DNA of 64,000 nucleotides from Tanypteryx hageni (GCA_028673005.1 CM054116.1:70817315-70881314), one strand, 5' to 3'; positions 35,444 to 47,434 are shown, numbered from the stretch's first letter. A program made the numbers and translations. Notes: generated by a model from the sequence alone, not told the origin.

Positions 35444-36460
35444 TCGTTCTCTCTCGCGCTCGCACACACACACACACCCCTCTCTGCAGAAACATCACCT
35501 CCCTCCCTCTCCGTCCAATATCAACCACCCTCCTCCCCCTCCAACCCTCTCGATTCCACATTCCACCTTCTACCTCCCCTCTTTCGAGAAGAAAAAGCAA
35601 ACCCCTATTATTCCACCCCTTAAAAGTTTCCCCCGTCATTTCTCCTCCTCTCGCCCGCGGATTTTCCACACGTTTCCCCCTCCATCTCTAACTCAATTTC
35701 TTCCTTCACTCTCTCTCTCGTTCACTTTCACTCTCTCTTCCTACCTCCCTCTTTCTCTCCTTCTTGCCCCTCCCCCTCCTAATTTCCCCCTACTTTCTCC
35801 TCCCTCCCCCTTTTCCCTCACCAGCGGTTGGCTTCCCCATCCTTCCGCGCGCCATTAGCTCCTCCGGCAGTCCTTGAGATGGCCGTCCCAGTGAGGAAGG
35901 GGTGTGGGCCTCACTTGTGGAAGGTCGTCCCATACCCACACGCTCTGCCTTAAGAACGGCGTACCCCAACCCTCTCCTCCCATCCACCTCCTTTCCCTCC
36001 GCGGTATCTCCACCTCTTCCTTGCGCCTCTCACACTCCGGCCCCGTGCGCGGCGCCACTATCTCGCGTTCTCAATAGCGCGGAGAGGAGATATCGAAAAG
36101 CTATTCTTCTCCCCCGCTCCTATTTCGTCCCCCAACCACCACCGTCTTCTCGGCAACCGCCTTTTTTTTATTCCCGAGAAAAAGGGGAGAATGTCAACGG
36201 TTGCGAGGTGAGTTGGGGAATGTTGGTGGTTTGAGGCGATGGAGGTTTCTGGGGTGTTAGAGGGGGCGCTAAGGGAAGGGGGGGGGTGTCGTGCGAGGAT
36301 AAGTGCACGCTTAATTGCTTGCATCGGGTGAAAGGTAGGGAGAGGATGTCGGCGGGGATAAACCCGATAGAGGAGACGTAGGGAGAGTGAGTGGTAGAGA
36401 GTGAGATGGGGGAGGAGAGAGAGAGAGAGGGAGTCAGTGAATCAGCTCCGTCTCCGATCG
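34740..36460. promoter_or_regulatory. CpG-rich, strand-asymmetric region; candidate promoter/5' exon region
   Basis: About 1.7 kb of GC- and CpG-rich sequence. From 35300 to about 36050 the plus strand is strongly pyrimidine-rich (CTCCCCCTCCA-type runs); from about 36175 to 36460 it is strongly purine-rich (GGGAAGGGGGGGGG, GGGGGAGGAGAGAG), so the skew switches sign near 36.1 kb. Overlapping open frames on both strands (145 and 168 codons on minus, 110 on plus) have low-complexity composition and no domains. A possible start codon plus splice donor lies at 36190-36206. No TATA or initiator can be assigned with confidence, so promoter function is inference from composition. Confidence 0.35.
35403..35477. 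repeat. (CA)n microsatellite
   Basis: Interrupted (CA)n with a CTCGTTCTCTCTCGCG break. The Cys-Val antisense peptide is an artefact. Confidence 0.95.
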
Positions 36461-37499
36461 TTCAATCGATGCTTGTAAAGAGAGAGAAGCTATTACTTAA
36501 TCGATTCCTCGCAAAAGCTTTCCATTCTTCCGAAGAACTGTTTCTGAAATTCCTATGAGCACTCGCACGAGTGGATGACGTCATCGAGAATCGTTTGACG
36601 TCTTCTTCGGTGTTTTCTTTTTCAATTTGCGGTTTTATTCGATTCTTTTGTATCGTTTCCCTCAGGGTTTTTCTCAAGTTCTTCCGCGCTAGGTTTATTT
36701 TTTTACTTAGATTTGTTTTAATTCTAATTTTATGTCCGAGATATTTATTATTATTACTTTCTAGTATTTTTGGTAGCTGGAGGTGATTGCGGAGAATTTT
36801 AAATGGATAAGGAAGTCCATTAATTTGCCCAATCGAATGAATATTTTATAGGTAGTAATTTATTGCAGTTATTTTATAAAATGCTAATGAATACCCGTCC
36901 TTGGTACTTTCTGTCATTATATATGTTGAGCAACAAAACGTAAATGATCGTGCTACGAGTTTGGTACTGCTATTTAGATATAATCATCGGAATTATTGAA
37001 AAATAAATACAAATGCTACTTACGAAATAATATTCCATTGTAATTTTTTATATTATATATATATATAATATAAAATATATATATATATATATACTAAACC
37101 AATAAATAAAGAATATTTCACATTCTTGTCGATAAAATTATTTTTGGTTTTTGATCCAAGTTCTAAAAATATATTTAATAAATACTCTCCAAGTAAATAA
37201 TGATTTAGACGCAATCTGTCAAAATTATCGATCTAGAAACTAATTGTGGTCTTCAGATTTTTACTGAATGTTTTTCGAACTAATGCTTCCTTTTACATTA
37301 TTCCGCTCGTAAAAATCACAGAGTGTATTCCGCATTCTAACGAACCGAGGAAACCCATTTTTTCCCTTCTCTTAGACCAAAAAAATAGGAAATTTTATTC
37401 GGCAGGTCTTGGGATTTTTCTTTTACTTAATCAACGAAGTGATTTATGAACAAGTATTAGAGGCAGTCGAATTCGGGGATTTAATAAAACATCTACGTT
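36461..37499. other. AT-rich gap between two GC-rich blocks
   Basis: It contains an (AT)n run at about 37055-37094. The open frames of 67-71 codons have no recognised features. Confidence 0.4.
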
Positions 37500-37900
37500 T
37501 CCAGAGGGAGGGAAAACCGCTCTGCCATAGTTTTCCCCACGAAAAATCGAGAGAGTAGAGAGAGAGAGAGAGACCGGGACGTACTAACACCACCTCCATC
37601 TACAACAACCTTCAGTTGCGCGCTGGACTTCCGGATGCCACGATGGCGCCAAGGGATTTCTGGTGGCGGGAGTCCTCTTGCGCGCTTGCCCACTCGCCTC
37701 CAATACCTACCCTCCGCCGCTACCACCCCCTCACTCACTCACTGCCTCCTCCTCCTCCTTCGCATCTCCTCCTACTCCCGTCTCGCCCACCCTCGGATTC
37801 TCCCGCCTCCACCGAGAGACAACAGAAGGTCCAAAACATGCCTATGGTTCCTGATGCCACGGCGGGAAGGTATATGCGAGGAGGAGGTAAAGGGAGGGGA

Positions 37901-37950
<50 letters not shown>

Positions 37951-38330
37951 GGGAAGGAGGGTGAGGAGAGCGTGGAGGAGCAAGGGGCGAGTGGGTGGGG
38001 TAGTGGGAGGGATTTCCCAAGGCACGCGCGGAATGCGATGTTGCGCGAGAGGGGCAGTCGCGACGGCTGCGAAGGGAGGAGGAGGATAAAGGAGAGAGGG
38101 GAGATAGGAGGGGAACCTCTCTCTCTCCCTGCCTCCCTCTCTCCGTTCCCTCCCTTCTCTCTCTGTAGAACCCGAGAGTGTGCGTGGTAGGCGAGCGGAA
38201 TGGAAGGAGACTACGGCGGATAAGATCCTGCAAAAGACCTCCATCCATCCAGCGCGGGCGCGCTCGAAAAGTTTTTGTTTTTATCGGGTGTTGCTAACTG
38301 GGCGGCGAAAGAGGAAGGGGAGTCGTTTAA
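37500..38330. other. GC-rich low-complexity block with (CT)n
   Basis: CpG-rich with C/T runs on the left and G/A runs on the right, and a pure (TC)n at 37915-37949. Three plus frames and two minus frames (up to 158 codons) are open simultaneously, which argues against any of them coding. It may belong with the 34.7-36.5 kb block as one regulatory region. Confidence 0.4.
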
Positions 38331-41223
38331 GTTTGTGAGTACAACAGCTCATTTCACGAATTGTCGTTGAAGGTACTTTGTCTGGTGACGTTCGATAGGA
38401 GGGAATTTATTTTATTTTTTTAGATTTGCGTCACGGGTTAATTCCGCCTCTAGCATTCTTTCCCTCGTAATTCTTTCATCGGTCGACGGTATCGATTTAG
38501 ATCGATATTTATTATATCTCCAAGTTGATATCGATCCGCGCTTTTTGCTCCTTATATTTGGTTTAGTTTGAGCTTACTTTTTAGGAGAACTAACGCCAGC
38601 TCATTGACCGGACGCATAGAAATAAATAGGGAAGAGTAATAAAGCGGTGTTCATATTGAAACCGTTACATTATTTATGCGTTTCGTTTCAAACTGTAATC
38701 TTTGATGTAAATAAAATTATAAAACCAAAATTATTCATAGAAGTTTTGCTTTGATATAGGATCTTAATCTCTTTTACCTTGAGTCGATTCCGTTATTATT
38801 GCGCCATTTGAGGAATTCATTTACAGTCATGTCGCTCAATAAACAAACGAATGGAATAACGAAGCGTTCGAAATATTCTTGAAACTTTCACAAAAATTTG
38901 CATGCCAAATTATTTCGTTCTTAGTTTTTCTTTAAGATATGTAATTTATCCAAGAAACGTTCTTCGGTTTCTTTCTAATTAAAACACTTAATCATCTTCT
39001 CTTGCTAAAATGTATTATAATGCAGTCCATAACCTTGGATATTGGATATATTTCAACGACCGAAAGAGACTTGGAGAAAATTCTACGCTAATAAATTTAT
39101 TTAGTTTTCATTTATTCATTTGCATTGTAATTCAAGATACCTAATTTTAATATTCCCCATTTAATGGGTGTTTTATTTCATCGCGTTAAATTGTGTGATG
39201 TGATGTGTTTTTGTCAAAGTGAATGATGCTTTTTAAAATTCTATCCATTTAGCAAAAAGTTCTTTTGAACGAAGATATTATTGGTCACATTTCTTTATCA
39301 TTTTAATAGGCTGATTTTAAGTACATTTGTTTATTCTTTCGCCATTGCACCTGGTTTCACTCGCTAAAAAAACTTTTGATTTTAATAGTTATGACAATTA
39401 TTATATTTCCGTTCATTTACATAAGTCGTAAATAGATTACAAAAGGTTGTGAGATAGAGATTTTAAGGAAAGAATTTAGCTTATACATTATTAAATATCT
39501 GTCGTAATACACTAAATCTAATTTTTCAGAAGATTCTGTTGGCAAATTTTAAGATAATTAGAAGGTAAACAGCCCACTTTGGAAAATACCCGGCTATCTC
39601 CGACTTCGACTCCAATGTTCGCGCGTCACCTTCGGATTTCTCAGTTATTTTGATTTTTCTTCTTTCCTCTAGAAAACGCTCATAATTTTATTCACTTGAA
39701 AATATAAAGACAAAGCTCATTTTGGTATTCTTATGTATATTTTTAATGAAAAAATCGAATGGGCAAAAATGAGCGACTACATTCCTATAATTCTAAACTT
39801 CTCTATTGCTAGACATCAATAGAGTTTAATTACTGTTTCTGTAATTTTTATCTGCATTTATCGATGTGAATAAAAATAAATTACTAGTTGCTAGGTAAAA
39901 AATTAACCTGTGTTCGCAACATTTAGTAATAAAGCAATTACTGATATGAAGGAAATGTACATTTTCGGCTCAAATGGGGCAAACATTCCTGACGCGATTG
40001 AATTTTAATTGTTATTTGTTTAAAGCAATGGAGATTTTTTGTGTACGTGCTAATTTTGGACTAATTCGGAATGTATTAAAATTCTGTTTGGAATTGAAAT
40101 AAAATATACTCATCGGGCCACACATACGTTTAATATTCGATTTGCGACCGTGATTCTAAACCTTTCAAAATTAAAAATATAACATCTTACTTATCCAGTT
40201 CAAATCATGAGAAGAAAAGGACTCCCTTGGTTTAGGGATCCCCTGTAGTTGTAGGGAATGATCCTTCCAAAAGGTGTTGCTGGTCAAGTTGAGCAAATGT
40301 TGAAATAATGGTTGCGTCTGAGACAGCCAGTCTTCTCATTCGAAGTTACGAGTTACGCTAAGAATTTTTCATAACGTATTACGAGATGAAGACATATTCA
40401 TAAACGGTCAATAAGCAGGAAGCGGTGTGACATTACAGATGTTATCTTGGTCATTCTTCAAATTTCTCTCGAATTCACTTTTAATACCACCAAGCTTGAA
40501 ATGATTTGTATCTCATTTCATTTCGTTTAAATTGAAATGCAAATTTTGAACTTTCCTATATAATATATTCTATTTTCGCCCTTTATTCTGTTTAACGACT
40601 AATACGCCATTCACAAATAATAGAGTCATCGGGATTTCAAACCGGTTAGTTCAATAGGAGAAAGTCCCACTCACTTAAAAATAAATGATAAATTAGCCAG
40701 CACGCCGTTGGTTTCTCCCAATTGTTTATGAGAGAAGGACATTGGAATTTCCGCTACTTACAGGCCAAAACGATAAATTTATCTTTTGAATAAAAAAGGA
40801 CTCCATCGAATTTATATTATCGCTTTTTTTAACCATCCAGAGGTAAGACGTATGAATCAAAATTCTTGATGTGATGATATATATTCGATTATTCTGCATT
40901 ATGAATGGAAATAAATCACAAAAACGCACACATCATACATATTTATGATTATCTTAGTAGTTCTGTTTCAAAGACAATTTTACCTGCAATAAGATAGCCT
41001 GCCTTTGATTAACGTCTCCTAGTGCCAATTGGCCTAACATAAGTTCAGAAATTAAAAAAACCATCAAACTCGCCTTTGACAGCTCAAATTGCTATATAAT
41101 TGATGGAAAACCGCGATGCGAATGATTCACAGATGTTAGATTCTATTTTTTTATCTTTAACAATAAATCATCATTGATGATAGCAGTTTTTTTTTCGAAA
41201 TGCATATATAGTTTTTCCTAATT
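38331..41223. other. Long AT-rich stretch, nothing recognised
   Basis: No gene, TE end or island. Frames are short and scattered. Confidence 0.45.
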
Positions 41224-41460
41224 TTAGCACGTTTTCTTAAAAGAAAAACCGTGCTAATGTGATCAATTTGTCTGTCTGTCCGTTTGTCTGTGGCCATTCA
41301 ACTTTTGTAAAAGATATTTTGAATTTTTTTGGATTGGATAGCTCTCATAAGTTTATTAATTTTCCATCAATTGGATTATATCGAGTTCATAAATTTTCCT
41401 ATAAGCAGCTTCAAAGTCGGAATATTCCAAAGTTTGAAATGTTATAGTAGCTAAACTACT
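41224..41460 (+). repeat. Palindrome-headed repeat with GTCY tract
   Basis: It starts with the inverted pair TTAGCACGTTTTCTT / AAGAAAAACCGTGCTAA (41224-41257), then ATGTGATCAA and TTGTCTGTCTGTCCGTTTGT. The body ends with AGTTTGAAATG, TTATAGTAGC and TAAACTACTG. A second fragment of this body is at 44398-44530. The 62-codon frame starting at 41259 translates the tract and is not a gene. Confidence 0.6.
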
Positions 41461-42486
41461 GAAAATGTTTGGAAGGTTCTTTTTTAATTAGATTTAGAAA
41501 AGTTGGTAGAAGTGGGAAAGATCTGGTTAAATCAGATATGCAGATGACAAAGCATTTCACAGTGGTACCGATGACCTCCATAATGCGACAAAATACCTGA
41601 ATACCATCGCGATGGCTCAGGAGCCTGTAGAAGTGACAAGACATCTTTTGATAAACTCAGTGATGATGATTTCCGTGGAAGCTTTCTTAAACCTGGTATA
41701 AGAGGATCAGAGGAAACAAGTAGGTTATTCAGCAAGTCTTCGTTGGTTGGTACTCAAGTAATTTTTCCTGTGTATTATCTCGATAGTTCTTTGCGTCTTT
41801 GATTCTTGCTTCCTGCACCTCTTAGGATAATTTCCTAATAGATATCACAGCAGATTCAATGGGTTGATAACCATGAGTAAGTATTTTGTGAACAGAAACA
41901 GGCCTATAAAACCACGGATATGACTTAACAAATAACTTTGCGGTGTTGAAAGCAAAATCGTTGCACTTATTAATGGTAAATATTGTTTCTTCGTAAACTT
42001 AGATTCAACAAACAAGTATAAAGCTTCATCGTTAGTATTTTTTTATTTTCATGCTGTTTGCTTCTGTAAGTCGTCAACATTTTCTTAGCTCGTGTACATG
42101 TAATGGAAGCTCCTTCTAAGAATTTCGCAGCAGCTAAATTGCCAGACGCCCTCAAACGGCATCCAGCTGAAAATGTCAATTCATCCGGACCTGATGTCTG
42201 TCGAAGATTCCAAATTATCCTCAATTTAGTCCGGTAAGAAATTTTGCGAAATCTCCTTTTGGGCAATCAACCGTACCCTCAATGGTGTTCAATTTAGCAG
42301 GTAACCTAAACTGCTCACTTAGCTATTGCGAATTATTAGACATGAAACGCTTGCGCATTCGATTGTTTGTTTTCCATTTTACCTTGTAGTTAACATAAAA
42401 TAATTTTACAGTATTTCTTAAACAATTTTCTTGATGAGGAGTAATATTTTGTAAGTTCTTCCTTGTAACCACAAAACGTACTAATA
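41461..42486. other. Unannotated stretch with one unknown frame
   Basis: A 98-codon minus-strand frame at 41970-42266 is mildly basic, with a segment FLEGASITCTRAKKMLTTYR. I do not recognise it. The overlapping 62-67 codon frames at 41456-41735 also lack motifs. Confidence 0.3.
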
Positions 42487-42488
42487 TA

Positions 42489-43618
42489 CAGGGTGAATCA
42501 AAATTATGTATAAACACTTTAAATAGCCATATTTTGTAAACAGAATGACTAATTTTAATGACATTTTGTGCATTTTAAAGCTAATATAAACAATTAGCTT
42601 TTCAATATGTATCTGATTTACTGATGACACACTAATGTGGAGAAAAATCCTCTAACATTTGAAGAAAGGAAGTGCTTTCTAAAATGGTACTGGAAGTATA
42701 AAAACGTTAAAGAGGTTCAGCGTGTATGGGAATGTCAATATGGGACAACTGTGCCAATGCATCTAACAATAATCCACCTCAGTAATAAATTTGAAGAACA
42801 TGGAACTGTTCACAACATCAATAAGGAAAGCTGTAGCAGGTAAATGACGTCAAGAAGTGCTGAAAATTTCAAAGCCGTTAGAAGTGTATACGACCAGTCA
42901 CCAAAGAAGTCAACAAGGCAGCGTTCCCGAGAACTACGTTTGAGTCATATGAGTGTTATGAGAATCTTAAAGGACATAAAGTTCAAACCTTTCATACTTC
43001 GCCTATTGCATGCGATTCAATAAGATGATCTTGATCGATGAATACAATTTTGTCAGTGGTACTCTCAGAAGAACAGTGAAGCTGGCAATTTTGAGGATGT
43101 AATCATATGGTCAGAAGAAGCCACGTTCAAATGAAATGGTCATTTGAATTGTTATTACTGTGTTTACTGAGTCAGTGACAGTCCGCACCTCACTCCACAG
43201 AAAGGTGTTAACCTGCCAGGGATTAGTGGATACTGAATTTCCTGAACAGTGGTTAGGTCGCAGGGGGAATGCTTTTGAATTTTTCCCAAGGTCTCCTGAC
43301 TTCACTCTCCTAGACTTTTTCATGGGGATACCTGAAAGATAAAGTGTATACTCATAAACCACGAACATTTCAGGATTTTTGGGTGATGATATAACAGGAA
43401 GCATGCAAAATTACAGCTGACATACACACTACCGTATGTCGGGTTATTCATGTATGCGTGCTGGTGGCGGACATTTTTAACATCTGACGTAACTTCAGTA
43501 ATGTATCACATTTCTATGTATCTAATATAATTGAAACATATTTTGGTTCATGTATAATCAATAAAATTTTTGAGTTACAGCATATCCAAGTGTTTATACA
43601 TAATTTTGACTTACTCTG
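42489..43618 (+). mobile_element. Tc1/mariner element, 1130 bp, with 31-bp TIRs
   Basis: The left end CAGGGTGAATCAAAATTATG plus TATAAACACTT (42489-42519) and the inverse of the right end CAGAGTAAGTCAAAATTATG plus TATAAACACTT (43588-43618) agree at 28 of 31 positions. TA flanks both sides (42487-42488, 43619-43620), the duplicated target of this superfamily. The length is near the usual 1.0-1.4 kb of full elements, so this is a nearly full-length copy whose transposase has decayed. Well-kept ends with a broken gene suggest that it was recently mobile or that deletions are few. Confidence 0.9.
42637..43360 (+). pseudogene. Decayed mariner-like transposase
   Basis: The first 68 codons contain an N-terminal helix-turn-helix module of the type found in arthropod mariner-like elements (LTFEERKCFLKWYWKYKNVK, then VWECQYGTTVP and KFEEHGTVHN). 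It opens with GTG where an ATG is expected. After a TAA at 42841 the same frame goes on with AVRSVYDQSPKKSTRQRSRE and LRLSHMSVMRILKDIKFKP, the usual second DNA-binding half. Two further stops follow, then DVIIWSEEATFK, a stop, and NGHLN. In intact relatives this last motif is [WF]SDEA.F..NGHVN, with the first catalytic Asp in SDE; here that residue is Glu. Later parts (FPRSPDFTLLDFFMGI, matching the SPD[LF]tplDFFlWG motif) are shifted in frame and deleted. It cannot make an active enzyme. Confidence 0.85.
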
Positions 43619-43795
43619 TATTAACCATATCAGGTAAATTTTTCTTGCCTCCTCCTGGTAATGGATCCAACATCTCTCTTCTTGTACAACTTACACCTTA
43701 AAAGTCGTAAAAACTCATTATAAGTGCTTTGTTTTTTATTCTTGCTATATTTAAAATATGCATTAGTATATTTTATTTATTTGTTTATTTTAATT

Positions 43796-44397
43796 ATTTA
43801 GGTAGTATTCTGTCACAAGATGGAAGACGCATAATACAAAAGAGATTAGGACAAGGATAGCAAGAGCGAAGGGGGCATTTACGAGACGATGAGAATTTTT
43901 GACCGGCTCTCTGAATAAATATATTTAAAAAGTGGTTAGTGAAAACCCTGTTATAGATGCGAGAAATGCTTGGCGTAGAGTAATTTCCCCTAAACCGGCG
44001 TGTATTTGTGTACTTCTTTTTTAATTATTATGGTTATAAGGAGGGTTCTCCTTTTTCATTTTTTTATTTTAGAGAGAAATGGTTGGGCAGAGAGGAAAAC
44101 GAACGAGTAAGTTTTGAACAGGTGGGAAAGAAAAGACATTAATTAAAGTAATACGGAATAGACAGAAGAAATGGGTGGGTCGAACTTTGAAATAAAAAGA
44201 TCTATCGAAAGTAATCATAGAAGGAAGAATGTTAGGAAAGAGGCAAAGAGTAGAAAGAGGAAAGGTATATTAGATGCTTTATACATTAAAAGGAATTGGG
44301 TGTGAGAACTTGTAGAGAAACGTTTTGGATAATGCATATTGTGTTAGGTTGGGTGTGCCTAAAGCCTACCGGAAGGTAGAATCAAAATGTATTTATG
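43796..44397 (+). pseudogene. LINE reverse-transcriptase C-terminal remnant
   Basis: Translating in shifting frames gives LGSILSQDGR, EIRTRIARAKGAFTRR, FLTGSLNKYI, then IKVIRNRQKKWVGRTLK, KVIIEGRMLGKRQR and LGVPKAYRK. This order (YLGS.L..DG near the thumb, a TRIA.AK.AF segment, then RQ..W.GH.LR and a basic GKRQRGR region) is that of the C-terminal part of endonuclease/RT-type LINEs. Several frameshifts and stops, and a missing middle piece (the ALYGAETW-type segment is not found), show decay. The 5' part with the palm motifs is absent. It ends near a TGTATTTATGTATGTAG tail at about 44398. Confidence 0.7.
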
Positions 44398-44530
44398 TAT
44401 GTAGCTATTATCAATCTATGAATTTTCTGATGGTTGTATTTACCAAGCAGTTCGTAGATTTTCCGCTAGGTAGTTTCAAATTCGGAAAATTCAAAACTTG
44501 AAGTAATATTGTAGCGAAACTACTGGATCT
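44398..44530 (+). repeat. Fragment of the palindrome-headed repeat of 41.2 kb
   Basis: TAGCTATTATCAATCTATGA and the following GAATTTTCTGATGG, GGTAGTTTCAAATTCGGAA and TTGTAGCGAAACTACTG align with TAGCTCTCATAAGTTTATTA ... GCAGCTTCAAAGTCGGAA ... TAGTAGCTAAACTACTG at about 41340-41460. The head with the palindrome and GTCY tract is missing here. Confidence 0.55.
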
Positions 44531-44865
44531 AAAGTAGTGAAGTTTTAATGGTTGAGAAGGTCTAGTGAGAATCTACCTTCCAACGATGCGGGTTGTCCTC
44601 TTCCCAAAGGGGTAGGTAAATCAGAAACCTGAAAGTTTCTTTAGAAAACGACCTTTCATCTCTTACTTTAGCAAGGGCGTCTTACTTGTTATATGTATTT
44701 AAGATACTTATTTTAGAAATAATTCAGAAGGAAGGAAGATATTTGTGTCATAACATATTATTTGAAGGAAATTATGATATTTTTTCAAACTGTCAAAGCT
44801 AGGATTCAAATGAGGCATCAACTTGGGAATTACCTTAATTTCTAGATTAAACCAATATTTTAAAC

Positions 44866-45550
44866 TCAAAAAAATCCGATGTGGCCCCCACATGACTTTC
44901 TCCATATCTGCCATATTTCTAAATATTCCAAGTAGGTTAAATGATAATAAATATATTATGGAACTGAGATAAAAATTTATACTTTACAAAGAACAGAAAT
45001 AAACTCAAACCGTAGCCTTCTGATATTGGATATATCACAGAAGCTCCGACAATTAAGAGAATAAAAAGGAGCGTAAAGTGTTTACAATAGTCGTCGGTAG
45101 GTGTTGTGTTGGTGGCAGCATTTAGTTTTAAAAATATCTTTTCAACAATGCATTATATGGGAAAATGTTTCAAACTAAGGTTGTAGAAAATTAAATTTCC
45201 TACAACTTTTAATCGAGTACGTTCTTACATTTATCAAATATTAAAGCAAATATAAAAAAACGGATGTGACAAGAGTAATCACCCACTTCAGGTTGACCGA
45301 TTTTTATCAAAAACTAATCAGCACTTCTTCCTTAAACATAAATGTCAAATGTAAAATTTTGCTCTAACTGATTAATAGTTTTTGAGTTAGAACACCCACA
45401 AAATTCACAGACACACACAGACATCATCGATGAAATAATCAAAACGTGTTCAGGGGACCTTAAAAAATGTATTTCCGTTGAAAACTCGAATTCGATTTTT
45501 TCATGAAAGCAATACGTTCTCAATACTTCATATATGGAGAAAGTAAAAAT
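44866..45550 (-). repeat. Dispersed ~0.7 kb repeat family, copy C
   Basis: Reverse orientation. At the right it has the head (plus-strand ATATGGAGAAAGTAAAAATA), then inverse forms of the shared blocks (TGATTAATAGTTTTTGAGTT; GTGTTCAGGGGACCTTAAAA), the hairpin at 45180-45206, and at the left the tail (CACATGACTTTCTCCATATC). The tail extends to about 44866 and matches copy B for over 150 bases. A 68-codon minus-strand frame at 44708-44914 starts in the tail; the shared piece of peptide does not amount to a conserved gene. Confidence 0.8.
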
Positions 45551-45934
45551 ACTTTTTCATGGAAGTTGGATTCTGTCTGCATTCACGGGGCATTTAGAAG
45601 TTTAGTGTCAGAGGTTAGTTTCAGGTTCTCCCAGGCGTAGCTGAAAGTAATTCCATTTCTTTATAAGCATATTACACTATATTTATGCAATAACATATTT
45701 CTAAGAGAAATTGTAATATTCCGAATAAATTAGGCGTGAGAGAGGAAAAGCGAGAAAATATTCGCCAGATCGACGGGAATTTGGAAATGTTCTGCTTTTT
45801 CGTCTACGCCCATCCATCGTCACACTCTTAGGATCACTGGCACTTCACATTTAGTTTTAAGTTTTAAATCACAAATTTTAATCAAATACAAACAAATAAC
45901 TATACATTATTCCAACTATTCTAAACACTGTATT

Positions 45935-46180
45935 TTATTATAAAAAATTCATTTAATGATAAGATAAGATATTTTATTGATCCAGTACAAATATAGATCA
46001 TGTCAATATGTGGTACAAACTTTAATCTTACAGACATAAATCCATTAACAGAGTAGAAGCAATTGTCAGTAAGGTAGCCTTTCAGTTTCTTTTTATAAAG
46101 AGAGTTATTTGGTTGATTTTTAATTTCACAAGGATGACAGATTAATCGTGGTTTTTTCTCCATGTATTCCAACATGACAG
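45935..46180 (-). pseudogene. 3' end of another LINE (RT C-terminal tail and 3' UTR)
   Basis: The minus-strand frame includes NSLYKKKLKGYLTDNCFYSV followed by NGFM. The pattern (S/L)FK.KLK.YL(L/T)..CFYSVNEF(M/L) is a frequent C-terminal ending of arthropod non-LTR retrotransposon polymerases. Downstream on that strand a short AT-rich 3' UTR follows, with GGATCAATAAAATATCTTAT then a CTTATCATT repeat at about 45955-45985, as LINE 3' ends often show. The RT domain itself is absent, so this is a strongly 5'-truncated insertion. Residues after GFM run on open by chance. Confidence 0.55.
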
Positions 46181-47434
46181 AACCAAATTACTATTTAATA
46201 TAAATATGTAATCTATAAACAAATGTTTATGTAAGTCAGGACAAGGTCAGAAAATGTTAAATATAATCATATTTTGCTTGTAAATCGTAGCGCGTATTCT
46301 TTTAATCCAAAGTTCTAAATGTGTATATTTTCATAATTCATTTTCCCCCACAAGGCTATATAGTCATACCATTTTTTTATATTTGTATCTTGCCGATAAA
46401 TATTACAATGGTGAAATCTTACTAAGCACGTTTGGGGAAAATGATTCCTCCCCGACCATGCGTACGAAGTTGGAACACCTCCAATATTTCTTTTCTAATC
46501 GAATTCAAAACGCCATCAATGAACGTAGGGAAGGGAAAATACCTTCTAAGTACGGGGGAACTACACTAGTACACGCAACTCCGTAAAAATAGCGACGATG
46601 AATGGGAATCTTGCGCGCAAGGTTGTTTTGTAATGAGGCCTCGTGACGCACGATACGTCACTGATTTCAAAGTCAGCTCGGGTGATCCGTCCCAGCGTGT
46701 CTGCCCGGAGTCTCCCTAGCTTTCTGAGCCCTTGGGATATTTCCAGTGAGGTCTCTCAAATACGGAAATACTTTTACGGCAAAATGGTCACTATTTACAA
46801 TGTTGTGATCCCATTGCCACGGAAAGCCCAAAAAGGTGCAAAATCATTCTTCTGCCGCCAAAAAAACACGATAGGATTTTCCGCATCCTGTTCGTTCTCC
46901 ACCCAAATTGATTGAATTAACGGGCGTATAAACCGTTTTTTTCGCTTATCGTCGTGATTAAAGTGACCGCGAAAGTATATCCGCCATGTGAATCCCCAAT
47001 AAAAGGCGCCTGAGCATACTGCCATGTCAGTTAGCTGTGTGTTTGATATATTACCCGGCGTAATTCAATGCCACAGCATATCCCTTCCGGGACACATTTT
47101 TATTTGTACTTTCCTATGATTCGGTCCCTATTAAATCCTAACTTGAGTCGATCGAGGATATATTATGATCATAATCACGTTTTAAATTTAGAAGGGATAT
47201 AATAATAAACATATTAGGCGGAGGACGAATAGTTTTGGCAAAACAAATTAAAAATATGAAAAATGTGAAAACCATAAAAATTAAAGTTTTCCACGCTTAA
47301 TGACGAATTAAAATGAAACAAAATTAATTTGTCGATATATTTGAGAATACCCAGATTAAGTAATGGCATAATTATGCTTGATAGAATTCGACGTTAATTT
47401 TTTTTAATCGAAGTTTATTTTCCCGAGAGATTTA
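46181..47434. other. Unannotated stretch with a GC-richer patch
   Basis: Around 46430-47130 GC content rises and short frames occur on both strands (67-90 codons) with no known domain. Nothing else is supportable. Confidence 0.35.

Noticed and set aside
35038..35669. 145- and 168-codon minus-strand frames
   Set aside because: They are driven by the (CA)n tract (Cys-Val repeats) and purine runs; no domain is present.
37616..38248. Several 98-158 codon frames on both strands
   Set aside because: They are products of (CT)n and C/T-rich low complexity; all phases are open.
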